Source: Thamnaconus septentrionalis (Eukaryota; Chordata; Actinopteri; Tetraodontiformes; Monacanthidae). From it: a DNA stretch of 64,000 bases. The notes under the pieces were generated by a model. It searched no databases and was not told the DNA's origin. It saw nothing but the letters and a program-made list of their open reading frames with translations. A program made the translations under genes and the position numbers. Positions 25,740 through 37,342 of this stretch are shown here, piece by piece. Position 1 is the stretch's first letter. Each line of letters opens with the position of its first letter. The stretch spans positions 13,648,489-13,712,488 of the forward strand of contig CM020515.1 in assembly GCA_009823395.1 (NCBI GenBank). Reading direction: 5' to 3'.

Positions 25740-28700
25740 TCAGTCATCCAGGACGACCTTGACAAAACTGGCCACGTCCGTCTCTTTGGCGTCGTGCAGG
25801 GTAAAAAAGGGATGTTGCTGCAGTGGAGAAATGAGGAAATGGTTTTTTTTTTCTTGGCTTACAACAAATCAAGCAAAGTGAAAGGTAAAGCAAAAAGCAA
25901 AGCAAACTACTCACCATTAACTCTGTGTAAGCTGGTCTTTCATTTGGTTTCTTTCTTAAGCTGTAGGAACACAAAAAAAAATAAAGTCAGAAAAACAATA
26001 AACGACCTGCAGACATTAACTTAAGGCTGCAGCTCCACACAGGCAGCAAAGTCATTGCTTCTCCTGGAGAACACAGATAGAACACTGACCCCTGCTGTTC
26101 GAGCTAGGAGAACTGGAAGCACTAAAAGTCAAACATCACAAGCTGCGTTTCCATTACCCCAAGAATATTGCAAACCCAAATATCGCAATAAAAAAACTGG
26201 TCATAAAAACACCTAAACTTAGAAAAGCCTCTCAAATTTGGTTTTGACGCTCTCATGAGGTGATTTTTCAGACGTATCCATATGGAGGTATATTGCAAAA
26301 GTGTCATGGATAATTTCTGTAATATATATGTGATGTCACAAAGGGCAGACCCACTGATACCTCTGTATCTAGCAGGTGTCGGCATCTTGTTTTATTAAAA
26401 TTTTTTTCAAACGTGTTTGAGATCCAGGATGACAGAAACAGCGGAAACTGACGACGACGCGGCACCGTTAACCCCGAAGCGCTACATCGCAACGGGCTCG
26501 CTCACCACTGGGAGATGAAGTCTACAAACTCTGGGGAGAATCGGTCCGCCGGCAGCTGCGGGGACTCCTCGTCCACCACCTGTTTGAGCTGCTGGAATGG
26601 AGTGCCCCACGAGTCGTAGGGGAACTTCAAAATGGCCAGCTCGATCTGCGGAAAGGAAAGACCAGAGGGTTGGAAACAGAGAAGCAGTTTACAATTCATC
26701 ACTTTGGTTCCAGAGGCACCAAATCATGAACTCTGTGCAGAGAATGGCCCACATACTAGATATCTTCAGACTGGAGATGATTATAAAACTTCACAACTGA
26801 AGCTGTTTCACCTACACTACCAGTCAAAAGTTTGGACACACCTGTTACTTCTTTATCTTTAATACTTTCTACACTGTAGATACATACTGAAGACATCAAA
26901 TATATGACCAACATATGTGGATTAATGTGGCAAAAGAAAAAATACCTAAATATGTTACGTTATACATATCTTATATGAAGGGTGGTTATTCTAGATCATC
27001 TAAAATATAAAACTTGTTTGAGTGATTTCACACTTCTTTGTTTAACACATATTTCATATGTGTTCATTCGTAGTTTTGGTGCCTTGAGTGACAATCTGCA
27101 ATGCAAATAGTCATGAAAATGAAAGAAAAACCATGAAATCAGAAGTACTTCACTGGTAGTGTAGGTGAACTCATAGGACTCATTAGCTGCACAGTGCAGA
27201 AATTAAATGGACATCAGTGCTTTGAAGAAGACAAAGAGCTTCACTTTGGCCGCCGTACCAACTCACCATGGTGATGCCGAGGCTCCATATGTCCGACTTG
27301 ACACTGTAGCCCTTCTGGTTAAGGTCTGGGTTGATCCGCTCGGGCTGAAAGATCACGAAGAGGGACAGAATAACTGACTTTGCATCCAGAGGGTCATCAA
27401 CAAGCAGGACATGCTGCTTCAGAAAGGTTCGTTTTCACACGCTCCAACTCTACACTTCTCACACCCTCTACTGGCACAGGGGAGGAATTACACAACCTCC
27501 GCCGGGCTCTAGTCTGTGACTTGGTTCCTCTTGCTGCAGAACAAAGTATTCACAAAATTGGCTTCCTGTTTCAAATGCGACACATTTCTGGCAGGCAGAT
27601 CGACTGCGTTTCACCGGAGCAGGAAAGACCCAACACAGATACTTTGTTTTAGTCAAAACAGTCTGTGCTGGGTTCGAGCTCCGATTGTGGGATTAAAGAT
27701 GAAGTTGGGATGAAAATAAGAGCAACAAATCTGTCAGGTAACAAAAGAAAAGAAAAAAAATCAGTATGATTGAGTCAACTGTGATTTAAGTGCTGAGCCC
27801 GGCCAAGTCATTTCCTCTCTCACCATTTTGGGCCAGAAATGACCAGCGATAAATAAAGATTTATCTCTGCCTGGACACAGTGAACGTTTTAACACTTTTA
27901 ATGATTTTATGACCTTTAATGCTGCAGCTGACTGCAGCACCGAGGAAAGTGCAGGTAGAGATGGGCTTATTAAGTCCAACTGGCTACTGGAGTGCAGAGA
28001 GGAACTAAAACAACCTGAACATTGTGCAGTCGCACCAGAGCAACCACAAGAGCTTTCAACACTCAACCACGTTTTTTTTGCTCTTCTAAATACCTGCAAT
28101 GTCCAAAAGCTATTATTGGTTATTACTGTTTCATGTCTGCGTGAGGCCCCAACCTACCGCCATGTAGGGCTTGCAGCCTGCATCCAATGTCTTGGCCACC
28201 GAGTCCACCAGGTGGCCGCTGATGCCGAAGTCGCACATTTTCACTTGGCCCAGAGTGTTGATCAGAACATTGGAGGGCTTCACGTCTGCACGTAAACACA
28301 ACAGCGGGGCAGCAATGAGAGATGTTGCAAGTAGAGTTAAAAAACAACAACAACAACAACAGCAGCATTTTGCATCAAAGTTAACATGTGATTACCTCTG
28401 TGTATCACCGACAGCTTACTGTGTAGGTGCTCTAATGCCTTGACAATCTGTGGAGCAAACAGACTCTGGTTGAATATTGCTTTCCTGGAAGAGGCCTACT
28501 TTCACAATAATAAACGCAAGAGACCCAAATAAACATACTTGGAATTGGAGGCCGGCTGACACCTGGTTAGTTGAAGTTAAAGTTCAATACATTTTCTCCA
28601 GTGCGGCCTGTGTCAATGTGAAAATTGAAGAAATACGACTCTATCGTGCATGCAGCTCACTAGAGCTTGCACAACACAAATGCTGATACCTATTGAAAGT

Positions 28701-31700
28701 GTGCAGCGGCCGGTTGTGTGCGTGCACTGTGGACATTCATTTCGGAAACCACGGCTGAAGTGCAGAAAGGCAGCACTTCTTTAAAACCACAGCTGCTGCT
28801 GTATTACAAAGTTGCACAAAAATAACACGTACAATAAAAAAAAAAAACTACAACAATAGCAAAATGTTGAGTTGAGCAAGGCATGATGGGAGATGTGGGT
28901 GGTTAAAATTGAAAAAAAAAAAAAAAATCGATCAGGTTAACTTTGAGAATTCATTCACTGATAGATATTAGAGATAGAACTCAGAATCCAAGAGAACAAC
29001 GTGATGTAGTCTACATGCAAGGGCAAGAACAGAACGTACTGCTACTGTAATCTTCCCCAAGATGTTCTCCTGGATGGTTTTGCCTTTCTCGATGACCTTC
29101 TTGTAGAATTTATCCAGAGACGTGTCCATCAGTTCCATGCAGATCCAAACGTCCCCCTGGAAACACAACGCAAAGTTTATCCAGCAAGAAGGTAGACTGG
29201 CACACACACACAAACACACTAACGCACAGCAACAACTACAGACTATTTACAGGCAGATCCATCAGTATAATGGAAGTACAGAGTTTTGGACACTGGGCTG
29301 TGAGATGCTATTAAGGATTATGTTTAATTAAAAAAACAAAACGAAATAAAACATTGACTGACCTCTCTGAAGAGGGCGCCATAGAAGGTCACAGTGTAGA
29401 AGCAGTCTACCGTCCGCATGCAAATATCCAGGTCCATCAGGAGCCTCTTCTGCTCCAGAGTGTTGACTGTGGCACGAATCCTCTGCAGAAGGAACAAACG
29501 CCACAGCAGCCGTCAGTAGCTGCGTTTCCATTACGCCTGGAATTGCGCAAAACTTGGAAGAAAACTTTGCCAAAAGGATTTTATGCTCTCATGAGGTGGT
29601 TTTTTCAGAGGTTTATCGCAAAAGTGTCAAGGACACGTTTTTCGCATTTACACGTCGGACGTGATGTACGGGGTCACCTGACCAGTTCACTTGAAAACAG
29701 CCAAGAGAAAATGGCGCGTTATGGTTGGACGGAGGAGGAGATGGAATATTTTTCAAATTTTTATTTAGTTATCTCATTTTAGTCAGAAGAAAAAGGTCGT
29801 TGACAAAAGCTATGAGGAAAAATTTTCGTCAACAAAATGAACACTGCGGTAATGTCTTTTAACGCAGTTCAAACTGTGTCTCCGTCCCCATGTGAGGCCA
29901 AATGAAGCAGCCATCCTTCACCAGCTCACCTTCACAGCCATGATGACCCCGCTGGGCACGTGTCTCATCTTGTCCACCACTCCATACGCTCCCCTCCCCA
30001 GCTCCTCAATCTGCTCCAGGTCATCTGCCAACACCACAAAGTTCTGGGCAAGCGGGAGAAAGGAGGGCGTTACTGCACATATTCATTCCGCTCAACGCGT
30101 AGAAAATACGAAAAAAAAAAGAAAAAAAAAAGAGGGTGTGGATCCGACAGCTTTACCTGGTCTCCAATTTTAACACAAGCTTTTGAGTCGAGGTCTCGAG
30201 GGGGCCTGCCGGGTGTGAGGGAGAGATAAAAAAGAGAAACAATTATTAACTTAAATGATCCGAGTGCGGACCCGGCCTCTGTAAAGCCATGCAACCTCTG
30301 ACGCTTGAAATTAGGGGTGGTACAAATTGAGCCCAGCTGTAAATGGACTGCAGAGGCGGTGCATTTCCTACAAAGTTATTATTCCAAAACGTTGGCTTAA
30401 ATGAAAAAAATATATATGTATTTGCAACAGCAGGACTAGGATTGACTTGGGGGCAAACTCTGAAATCAATTTAGGTGAATATTAAAAACTAAATATTGAA
30501 AAATGTTGCTTTACAGTTAAGGAAAGTGCAGAGTTTCCCGCATTTTATCATTTAACATGCGATGCAATTTAAATCTTACGTTGCTGCAGGAGTGGGCTGT
30601 GCAAAGACTTCTTTGGCCAGCCTCAGCCCAGGGTTCTTCTTCTTCCCTGAGAGACACGAAAAGAAGGAAATAAGAAAACAGTGACCACCTCGGCCTTATT
30701 CACGGCACCGCACCGATCAATAGAGCCATGTTTAGCTCAGCATATTTAGCACTGTTCTGTGGAAGGGGCCGAGCCAGACGGACCGCACATCTCAACTCCA
30801 CCCCCTTTTGTTTTACCGCGTTGATCCGAGTTGAGTTTGTCGCATAGATTCTGAGTCTGACGACAGACTAAACGAGCCTTGATGTCTTTCGTTGGCATCA
30901 GTAGTCAGGGTTTCCATAACGGATATGTGCAAAACTCAGGCGATGTGTTCAAAATATCAATAAAACACAACTGGCTTTCAACTGGGCAACGTTATACTGA
31001 AAAAACTGTTTTATCTCCACTGCAGCAGCGACAACCACAATTGACAAGTAATTGATTGACAGTTAATCGATAATCAATTAACTGTTAGCATCCCTATCTG
31101 AGACCATTTTATCTTAAAATAAACAGGTTTACTATGTGTTCAAATCATCCTATGCAAGCATGCAAATGCAATTGTGACAGATTTGTGTTTAACAGGAAAA
31201 ATGGATTTGTGTCTTCACCCAGAAACTTCCAGAAAACACATTCTGGACACCAAGTCACAACCACACGCCTTCATGTTATCACACTTCCGAGTCTGAATCT
31301 AAAACCACCTCGGGTCAAGCTCAAAGCGAACAACCCAACTGGACTTCGGGGTCCAGTTATAACCGCACCTCTATGAAACACAACACAACAACACAACGGT
31401 CAATTCCAGGGGGTTCCTGCTGCTGCAGGACGGTCGCTGCCTGCGATCATGTAAACAAGCCGAGGCCTCGGCGCCTCGTCAAAAATGGACTTTGCTTGTT
31501 TCCACCTGCCCTTGTTTGGCCTGTTGATAGGGAACCTGGGCTCCTCTTGTGTTTTGAAAGGCGTGCTGTCTGGGTAAGGATCAATCTCAGGCTGCCTCTG
31601 ACACGGGCTGAAGCCGATGAGCTGTTATCTAGCTGCAGATTAGGTGTACTCAGAGCAGAATCCCTGCAACAGAGGCTGGCGGACAAAATGACTAATCGAC

Positions 31701-31726
31701 AATGGTATGATGACTCAAATGGTGGT

Positions 31727-31768
<42 letters not shown>

Positions 31769-32168
31769 CAGGGGACGGGGGCGTTCAAGAGAATCAAGCT
31801 TTTCCTTCCGGTCGAGATTTTTTTTTTTTTTGACCCTGTATTGCTGCAATCACAGCCATCTTTTGCAAGTTGTCATATTTGTTTTCCCGCCAACACTGCG
31901 ACTCCCCTCCTGTGTTCAGTCAGCGACAGTGCTCCATTCATGAACTTCACATTTCCCGGCAGGCCGCCTGCGAGAATTCCCACAAGCCGCCTGGCCAGGA
32001 TGACACAGCCACCGCGGACAGCAGGAAAACAAAACGTCTTCTCCCCACACGGCAACCAGCGTGTTCGCTCTTGTTGCAGCAGGGTCGTCACCGGGGAACA
32101 GAGGAGGAAGGAGAAGAAGAAGAAGGACAAGAAGAAGAAAAAGGAAAAAAATCTCTTAACCCCGTGCA

Positions 32169-32219
<51 letters not shown>

Positions 32220-34644
32220 GCTTTCGCCCCTCTGGGATATGATGAGAAACAGTTTAGACCTGGCTGGTTATTTCCTGTTCTTGTCCTGCTGCACGCCAGG
32301 CTGGGCAATTACCCCCCCGTCCCCCTCCCCTTCCTCCTCCTCCTCCTCCTCCCCCTCACCCGGAGGAGAAAACTGGTTTAATGCGCAAACAAGTGGTCTT
32401 CCCTTCAGAGCAGCGGCGGCTCTGTGGGGAAACTCAAAGTCAGACGCGGAAGCAACTTATTGATTGGTGTCCATTACCTCTAGAATTGCGCAAAACCTAA
32501 AAATCGCAAAATAAAATTGGTGACGGAAACACAGAAACTCTCAAATATGGCTAAAAGGTTTTGACGCCGTCATGAGGTGGTTTTCAGACGTATCGATGTA
32601 GAGGCACATCTCAAAAGTGTCATGGAAACGAGTTCACTTCAAGTGAAAACGCTAAATGTTTTGTACCTCCAATCCTCAAAGTGGGGTCTCGCGGGAGGAG
32701 ATTTTACGAGAATTACGGCTCATGCGCTTCACACCATTCAATGGAAAACAGCTGCAAACTGCAATTGCACTTTGTCGAAATATTAGAAATATCGCTTTTA
32801 TTTTGCGAAAAACTGTAATAGAAACGTAGCTACTGTGGCCTTGTGTTGCCATTCGCCACGCCGAGTAGAGGAAGTCAGATTGAGTAAGCCTAACCCTAAC
32901 CCCCCCCCCACTACAACCACTATCTTAATCGAGCTGGGAAGGAAGTGAGTTCCCCACACTAAGATTTCTGATTATCCAGCCGACTGTTGAAACATCAGAC
33001 AGGTCCGTCCTTGCGCTCGGCGTCCCTAAAAATAGCTCCGGCATTGAGTGGACAGTCGACGGCAGTCTCATGTGGCCGGCAGAGATTCAAGTGTGATTTA
33101 CTCACACACACGGCGCGACAGAAATAGACGTTGCATTTCCTCCGCGTGGGATCAAGTATGAGCGCTCGGGAGCCGTCCGATGACCTGACGGGGGAAGATG
33201 AAGACTAAAGGAGCTTTTGTTCCTGCAGCGAAATCGCAGTTGCATGCAACTGTGCAGGAAGGAAGAAGCCGGAGTTTTAGCATGCAGCTCAGCTTATCCC
33301 CCCTCCCCGTGCACGGCGCTTTAATTTAGCTCCGGGATGCATTTACAGTCGAGCATTAATGGACTTGCAATGCTGGCGGCCCCTCTCAGGTGGCAGCGAC
33401 TGCAGGGATACAAATCAAAGGCAGCGTGACTGGATACGTCCGCCTCACAACACAGCAACTGCCACGGACCCCTTTGGGAAACATGATGTCACCACACTGG
33501 GCCTGACAAGCTCACTAGTCGGCTTCATGGGACCCTCGCGGTAGACGGGCCTGCAGCAGCCTAGCTCCACGCGTGCCGCAGCTGGCGTGTGTGACAGGGC
33601 GGCGGCGGAAATTATGACAAAGTTCTCAGAATCCCCTGGAAAGGAAGACGCAGCCACTGCTGAAGAAATAAATCAGTGGGAGCTTGTCTGATAAACATGC
33701 AAGATGCAGCTGTGTTCTGCAGCCTCCCATTTCCATTTCAGCGCCATTATAACCTTTGGTTCATTGATATAAACTACACTTATCTCAATAAAAGCTGAAA
33801 ATCCGTCACATATTAGGAGCGGGAACGCTGATTAAAACGGCCTCTGTTGCTTGCAAAAGTCCATTAGAGAGAGCAGCGGCAATTAAAAATGCTCATGTGA
33901 GCTTCTGCAGCCAGCGAGCAGAAATACCAAGAACAAAGCAGCTGGCTTGTGTCAAGCGGACGTGTTCGGAACAAGCCCTGCAAAAGAAGAGGACACAAAA
34001 AAGCTACTGCTTTGATAAACATTAATGGCTTTGAGCTGCAGACGCTTTGTGGTAACTCAAGCAAAACTGACTTTGATGCACGTTCCGAGGGCAACCAGCA
34101 GCCGTCGGGAAGCCATGAAAAAAAAAAAAAATGTCCCGTGGAAACCACCTCGCGGTGCAGAAATAACGTCATGCAGACAAGAATTTCTGGATTGTGCATG
34201 GGATCAAAGTGCCAATAGCTGTGTGGCGAGTCACCATCAGGAAGCTCCAGCCCTCAGAGTAGGTCCATATAGAGAAAAGGATGAGTCATGCACAGATAAT
34301 CTTCCTCACCACCCCGATCGAGAGCAGTCAGCGAGAGGAGGGCATGAGCAGCAAACACACATTCGGGCCTTCACCTTGAGAGGCGTGTGCAAAGGGAAGA
34401 GGTGAAAAAACAAAACAAAACAAAACAAAACAGAAGAAGCAACTTTTAGACAGGACACTTCAGGGCCCCCATTTTTCCTTTTTTCTGTGCACAGAGCAGC
34501 AGGGTGTCTGCTTGCAGGCAGCGCAAACTGTCAACAAAGAGAGGAGTCTGCACTGCTGTGTGGCTGCTGCAAGTCAAAACATGCCATGGTAGGCCAAAAG
34601 GCTGTGATTGCCCGGGCCAATCTGCACCGCCCTCCCCTCAAACA

Positions 34645-34685
<41 letters not shown>

Positions 34686-34992
34686 ACTCCCCACCATAGT
34701 AACGCTACTATGATTGTGTAACAGCACAAGCGGTGAACTTGAAATGTAAATTGACATCATCCTCACCACCACCACCGTCGTCGTCGTGCTCGAGCGTTGC
34801 GTGTGACGCAGAGAAAAGAGCCTTGATTCCCCCCACCCCCTTTGGTTCAGCATGCGCGCGCGTGTACGTGTGTCTTTTAACATAACAATGGGGTAACAGT
34901 TCTCACAAAGCGCAAAGTGATTGACTTACAGTAACAGGCGGAAGCAAAGCCGAGCAAGGGCGCCCTGGTGTCCATTTAAAAAGGGCAACAAC

Positions 34993-35069
<77 letters not shown>

Positions 35070-35785
35070 GGAATTCCTAACACTGGGAATGCAAGTGGTG
35101 GGATTCTGTTTACCATCCCACCCCCAAAGTTTTTCCTGCGCCACAAAAGAGGGGCTGAAAGCCGATGAGGACAACCGGAGGAGTCGAGGAGGCCTAAGAA
35201 ACACAAACACCTGTAGTCCCGCTGTAGTCCTGCCGCGAGAGACAAAATAGCACCGCCACGAGCTGAAGGGAACGACCTGGCTGATAACAACGACCTGGCG
35301 ACAAAAAGACAACGGGGGCAAAGAGGGGGGAAGAAAAAGAAAAAGTCCCCCCATGTCCTGGAAACATGCGTTACCTAAACGCAACACGGGGAAGTTGACG
35401 CGGGGCGATGCGCGGTCAATAAAGGGGGGGAGGGGGAGAGGGAAGCAGAAATCAGTGGTTTAGCTTCGGGATAAAATACCGGCACACGTCGGTAGAAAAC
35501 TTTGCATGAAGGCAAAGAGAAGGAAGACATGCTGGTGGCTAGCCCACCTCCTCGTTCCCTCCTTCGCCCTCCTCCTCCTCCACCTCTCATACATGCGGCT
35601 CTCCCTCCACCTGGCAAGGTTACGTTGCTCAAAAGTAGCTAGCGTCGACGTCGTCTTTTCACTCCCTCCCCACCCCCCCGCTCACCCTTCCACCCGACCC
35701 GAATGTGCAGCCGTACGCGAGCGTGTGCGTTTTTTTCACTCCGCAAAAGAGTGCGCAAACACTTACCTCCTTTGGACAGAGACAT
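25740..35785 (-). CDS. map2k6: Dual-specificity MAP kinase kinase 6 (MKK6), 12 coding exons
   Basis: Cytoplasmic/nuclear kinase that phosphorylates the Thr-Gly-Tyr loop of p38 MAPKs. Coding exons on the minus strand (plus coordinates): 35767-35785, 30580-30646, 30157-30205, 29930-30043, 29363-29482, 29040-29156, 28396-28447, 28158-28285, 27267-27344, 26506-26645, 25915-25960, 25740-25817. All junctions are GT-AG and in phase; they total 1008 nt, or 335 aa (human has 334). Order: N-terminal p38-docking site KKKNPGLRLAK, glycine loop GRGAYG (61-66), catalytic Lys83, HRD (178-180), DFG (198-200), activation-loop S208 and T212 in SVAKT, C-terminal DVD-type helix. Compared with the mammalian protein, His204 replaces Tyr, and the stretch TIQENILGKITVA is unusual. 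The start MSLSKGGKK matches MKK6, not MKK3. Intron 1 is about 5.1 kb and holds microsatellites and MITEs. Confidence 0.95.
26135..26330. mobile_element. Harbinger-like MITE, copy 2 (truncated), map2k6 intron
   Basis: Starts with GCTGCGTTTCCATTACCCC, the same terminus as the copies at 13946-14433, 29518-29782 and 32466-32850. It then shares the internal GACGCTCTCATGAGGTG block and GCAAAAGTGTCATGGA. The far end is not recognisable, so this is a truncated copy. Confidence 0.6.
26811..27166. mobile_element. Tc1/mariner-type MITE, copy 1, map2k6 intron
   Basis: The left end CTACCAGTCAAAAGTTTGGA followed by CACACC is a terminal repeat well known from vertebrate Tc1/mariner-derived MITEs. The right end CACTGGTAGTGTAGG is a shortened inverse copy. 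The interior is AT-rich and non-coding. A second copy, with both ends intact, is at 36305-36604. Confidence 0.7.
29518..29782 (+). mobile_element. Harbinger-like MITE, copy 3, with Myb/SANT-like ORF stub
   Basis: Begins GCTGCGTTTCCATTACGCC, shares the CTCATGAGGTGGTTTTTTCAG block with the other copies, and carries an ATG at 29711 that opens MARYGWTEEEMEYF before running into unrelated AT-rich sequence. It lies in the intron between map2k6 coding exons 4 and 5, antisense to the gene. The right terminus is lost. Confidence 0.6.
31728..32218. repeat. Two (TG)n microsatellites in map2k6 intron 1
   Basis: TG runs at about 31728-31764 and 32172-32218, separated by non-coding sequence that includes an AAG-rich stretch. 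They create the long but spurious 289-aa and 197-aa ORFs of this region. Confidence 0.95.
32466..32850 (-). mobile_element. Harbinger-like MITE, copy 4, map2k6 intron 1
   Basis: The left end is GTCCATTACCTCTAGAATTGCGCAA-like and the right end AATAGAAACGTAGCTACTG, an imperfect inverse. The right third (about 32700-32800) is a near reverse complement of 13960-14060 in copy 1. The Myb-like stub present in copies 1 and 3 is missing, with different sequence in its place. Confidence 0.6.
34648..35067. repeat. (TG)n and (CA)n microsatellites in map2k6 intron 1
   Basis: A TG run at about 34648-34684 and a longer CA run at about 34996-35067 (some 70 bases). Both lie within 1.2 kb of the first coding exon of map2k6. 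Confidence 0.95.
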
Positions 35786-36250
35786 TTCCCCTTTGCTTTG
35801 ATGAGGAGGGGGGGAAGGGAAGCACAAAGACTTTTGCCTTCTTCTTTTTCCTACTCCCTCCCTCCCTGCATCGAGCCCTACAGCCGCTCACGATCGCAGC
35901 AGGCTTCTGCAAAAGGAAAGAAGAAGAAGAAGGAAAAAAAAAACTCAAACTCAAAAATCGGCCTCCGTGCAGCCCGCGAGCTTCGATCGGCGGCTGAGCG
36001 CGTTCAGCGATCGATGGTCGAGCGAATGCACAACTTTAAATGGAGGAGGCGCGGCGCGTGCGGCTCGAGTGAGTTTGCTAACAAAACCTGCACTTTTAGG
36101 GTGGCCAAAGTCTGACAGCTGAGGGTTCCAGCGACGACATGGCGTACTTCCTGTCTCGCGCGAGGCATTGTGGGGCGCGTAGTCCCGCGTTTCCTCCGAG
36201 TGCCTGGCCTCCAAAATAAAAGCGCAGGACCTCGTCATTTTCCAGTAGTG
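35786..36250 (-). promoter_or_regulatory. map2k6: Probable map2k6 5' UTR and promoter
   Basis: CpG-containing, locally GC-rich sequence directly upstream (minus strand) of the map2k6 start codon. Around 36160-36185 is a block reading, on the minus strand, ACTACGCGCCCCACAATGCC. It resembles the ZNF143/SBS promoter element of vertebrate housekeeping genes, but imperfectly. No TATA box was seen. Role inferred from position and composition. Confidence 0.45.
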
Positions 36251-36304
36251 AGTGACAAATTACCGTCAAACGTAAATTCATTGTCTACATTTATTCCTGT
36301 ATAT

Positions 36305-36604
36305 ATAGACTAGCAGTCAAAAGTTTGGACGCACCCTATGAATTTAATGTATTTTCTTTCATTCTCATGACCATTGACTTTGCAGTTTCTCAATGAGGGC
36401 ATCAAAACTACGTATGAACACACATGGAATTAGGGAGGAAACAATAAAAGTGTACAATAACTCAAACACGTTTTATATTTAAATTCTTTAAAATAGCCAC
36501 CTTTCATTAAAAGCAAATTTAGAGTCATTGAACATGTTTTTATTTACATACATGCAAAATAAAATTGCATGAGAAGGTGTGTCCAAACTTTTGACTGGTA
36601 GTAT
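36305..36604. mobile_element. Tc1/mariner-type MITE, copy 2, both ends present
   Basis: Both termini are visible: AGCAGTCAAAAGTTTGGACG at the left and CCAAACTTTTGACTGGTAGT at the right, inverse repeats of about 28 bases flanked by TA. The interior of some 240 bases is AT-rich and non-coding. It lies between the map2k6 promoter and the 3' end of btbd17. Confidence 0.8.
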
Positions 36605-36726
36605 ATAGCTTTTAATTTCACAATAACAAATATCAGTAAAAAGATGCATCATACACACTGGGACTTAAAAGTTGTTTTCTAAAGGGGAGAAATAAAGTCC
36701 ACGCATACACGTCTTTTCTAATGTCT

Positions 36727-37342
36727 TTTATTATTATTTTTTCTTATTGCAAGTCAGGATGAGAGTTACATATCTTCAAGTCTTACACGATCAATTAAAT
36801 GAAACGGCACAAAAACACGCACAAAGGTGGCTGTGATGCAGGCCTGCAAATAACCTACATTACAAAAGGAGCTCTAGTGATGGGATTGCACTTGCACACA
36901 TTATAAAATATTAAAAGAAAAATACGTTGCATGTCACAGGATTTAAGTTTTCTGAACTAAAGAACAAAGCAAAACAAAATAATTCTGTGATTAACTTCTG
37001 AATTGTAAAATTCATTGAATTAACAGCAAACATGTTTTATTTGAAAGCAAAACTTCTATAGCACCCATGCCAACAATGTATATAGCACCTATGAAAACAC
37101 AATAATCACCAGTACATAAATTCAAGGAAAAATGGACAAGAAAATTCATGAGAAATGTGACTTTTTAAACCAGTAAGACTGGGGGGAAAGAACTTGGCTA
37201 ACATTTGGAACACAAAATGAACAACAAAAAAGCAAGAATGGAGATGTCACAGACCTGATGCATAAACATGTGCTGTGATATGAGTTTACATTGGAATATG
37301 CACGTGGGATGGGGGTGAGGGGAGGTGTTATGGTGCCAAATT
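36727..37342 (-). other. btbd17: btbd17 3' UTR with poly(A) signal
   Basis: TTTATT at 36727-36732 reads AATAAA on the minus strand, about 610 bases past the btbd17 stop codon. The interval is AT-rich and non-coding. Assignment is by position. Confidence 0.45.

Noticed and set aside
31373..32463. Plus-strand ORFs of 289 and 197 aa
   Set aside because: They read through (TG)n and AAG-rich repeats inside map2k6 intron 1, with no domains and no splice support.
32889..32901. CCTAACCCTAACC, telomere-like
   Set aside because: Only two repeat units next to a C-run; far too short for an interstitial telomere tract.
34926..35387. A 153-aa minus-strand ORF rich in CVCVCV
   Set aside because: Translation of a (CA)n microsatellite.
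25740..35785. Assignment of the kinase as map2k3
   Set aside because: Some residues match MKK3 (CFYTVTFYG, RFSPEFVDF), but the N-terminus MSLSKGGKKKNPGLRLAKE, TPPRDLDSKAC and linkage to kcnj16/kcnj2 are those of map2k6.
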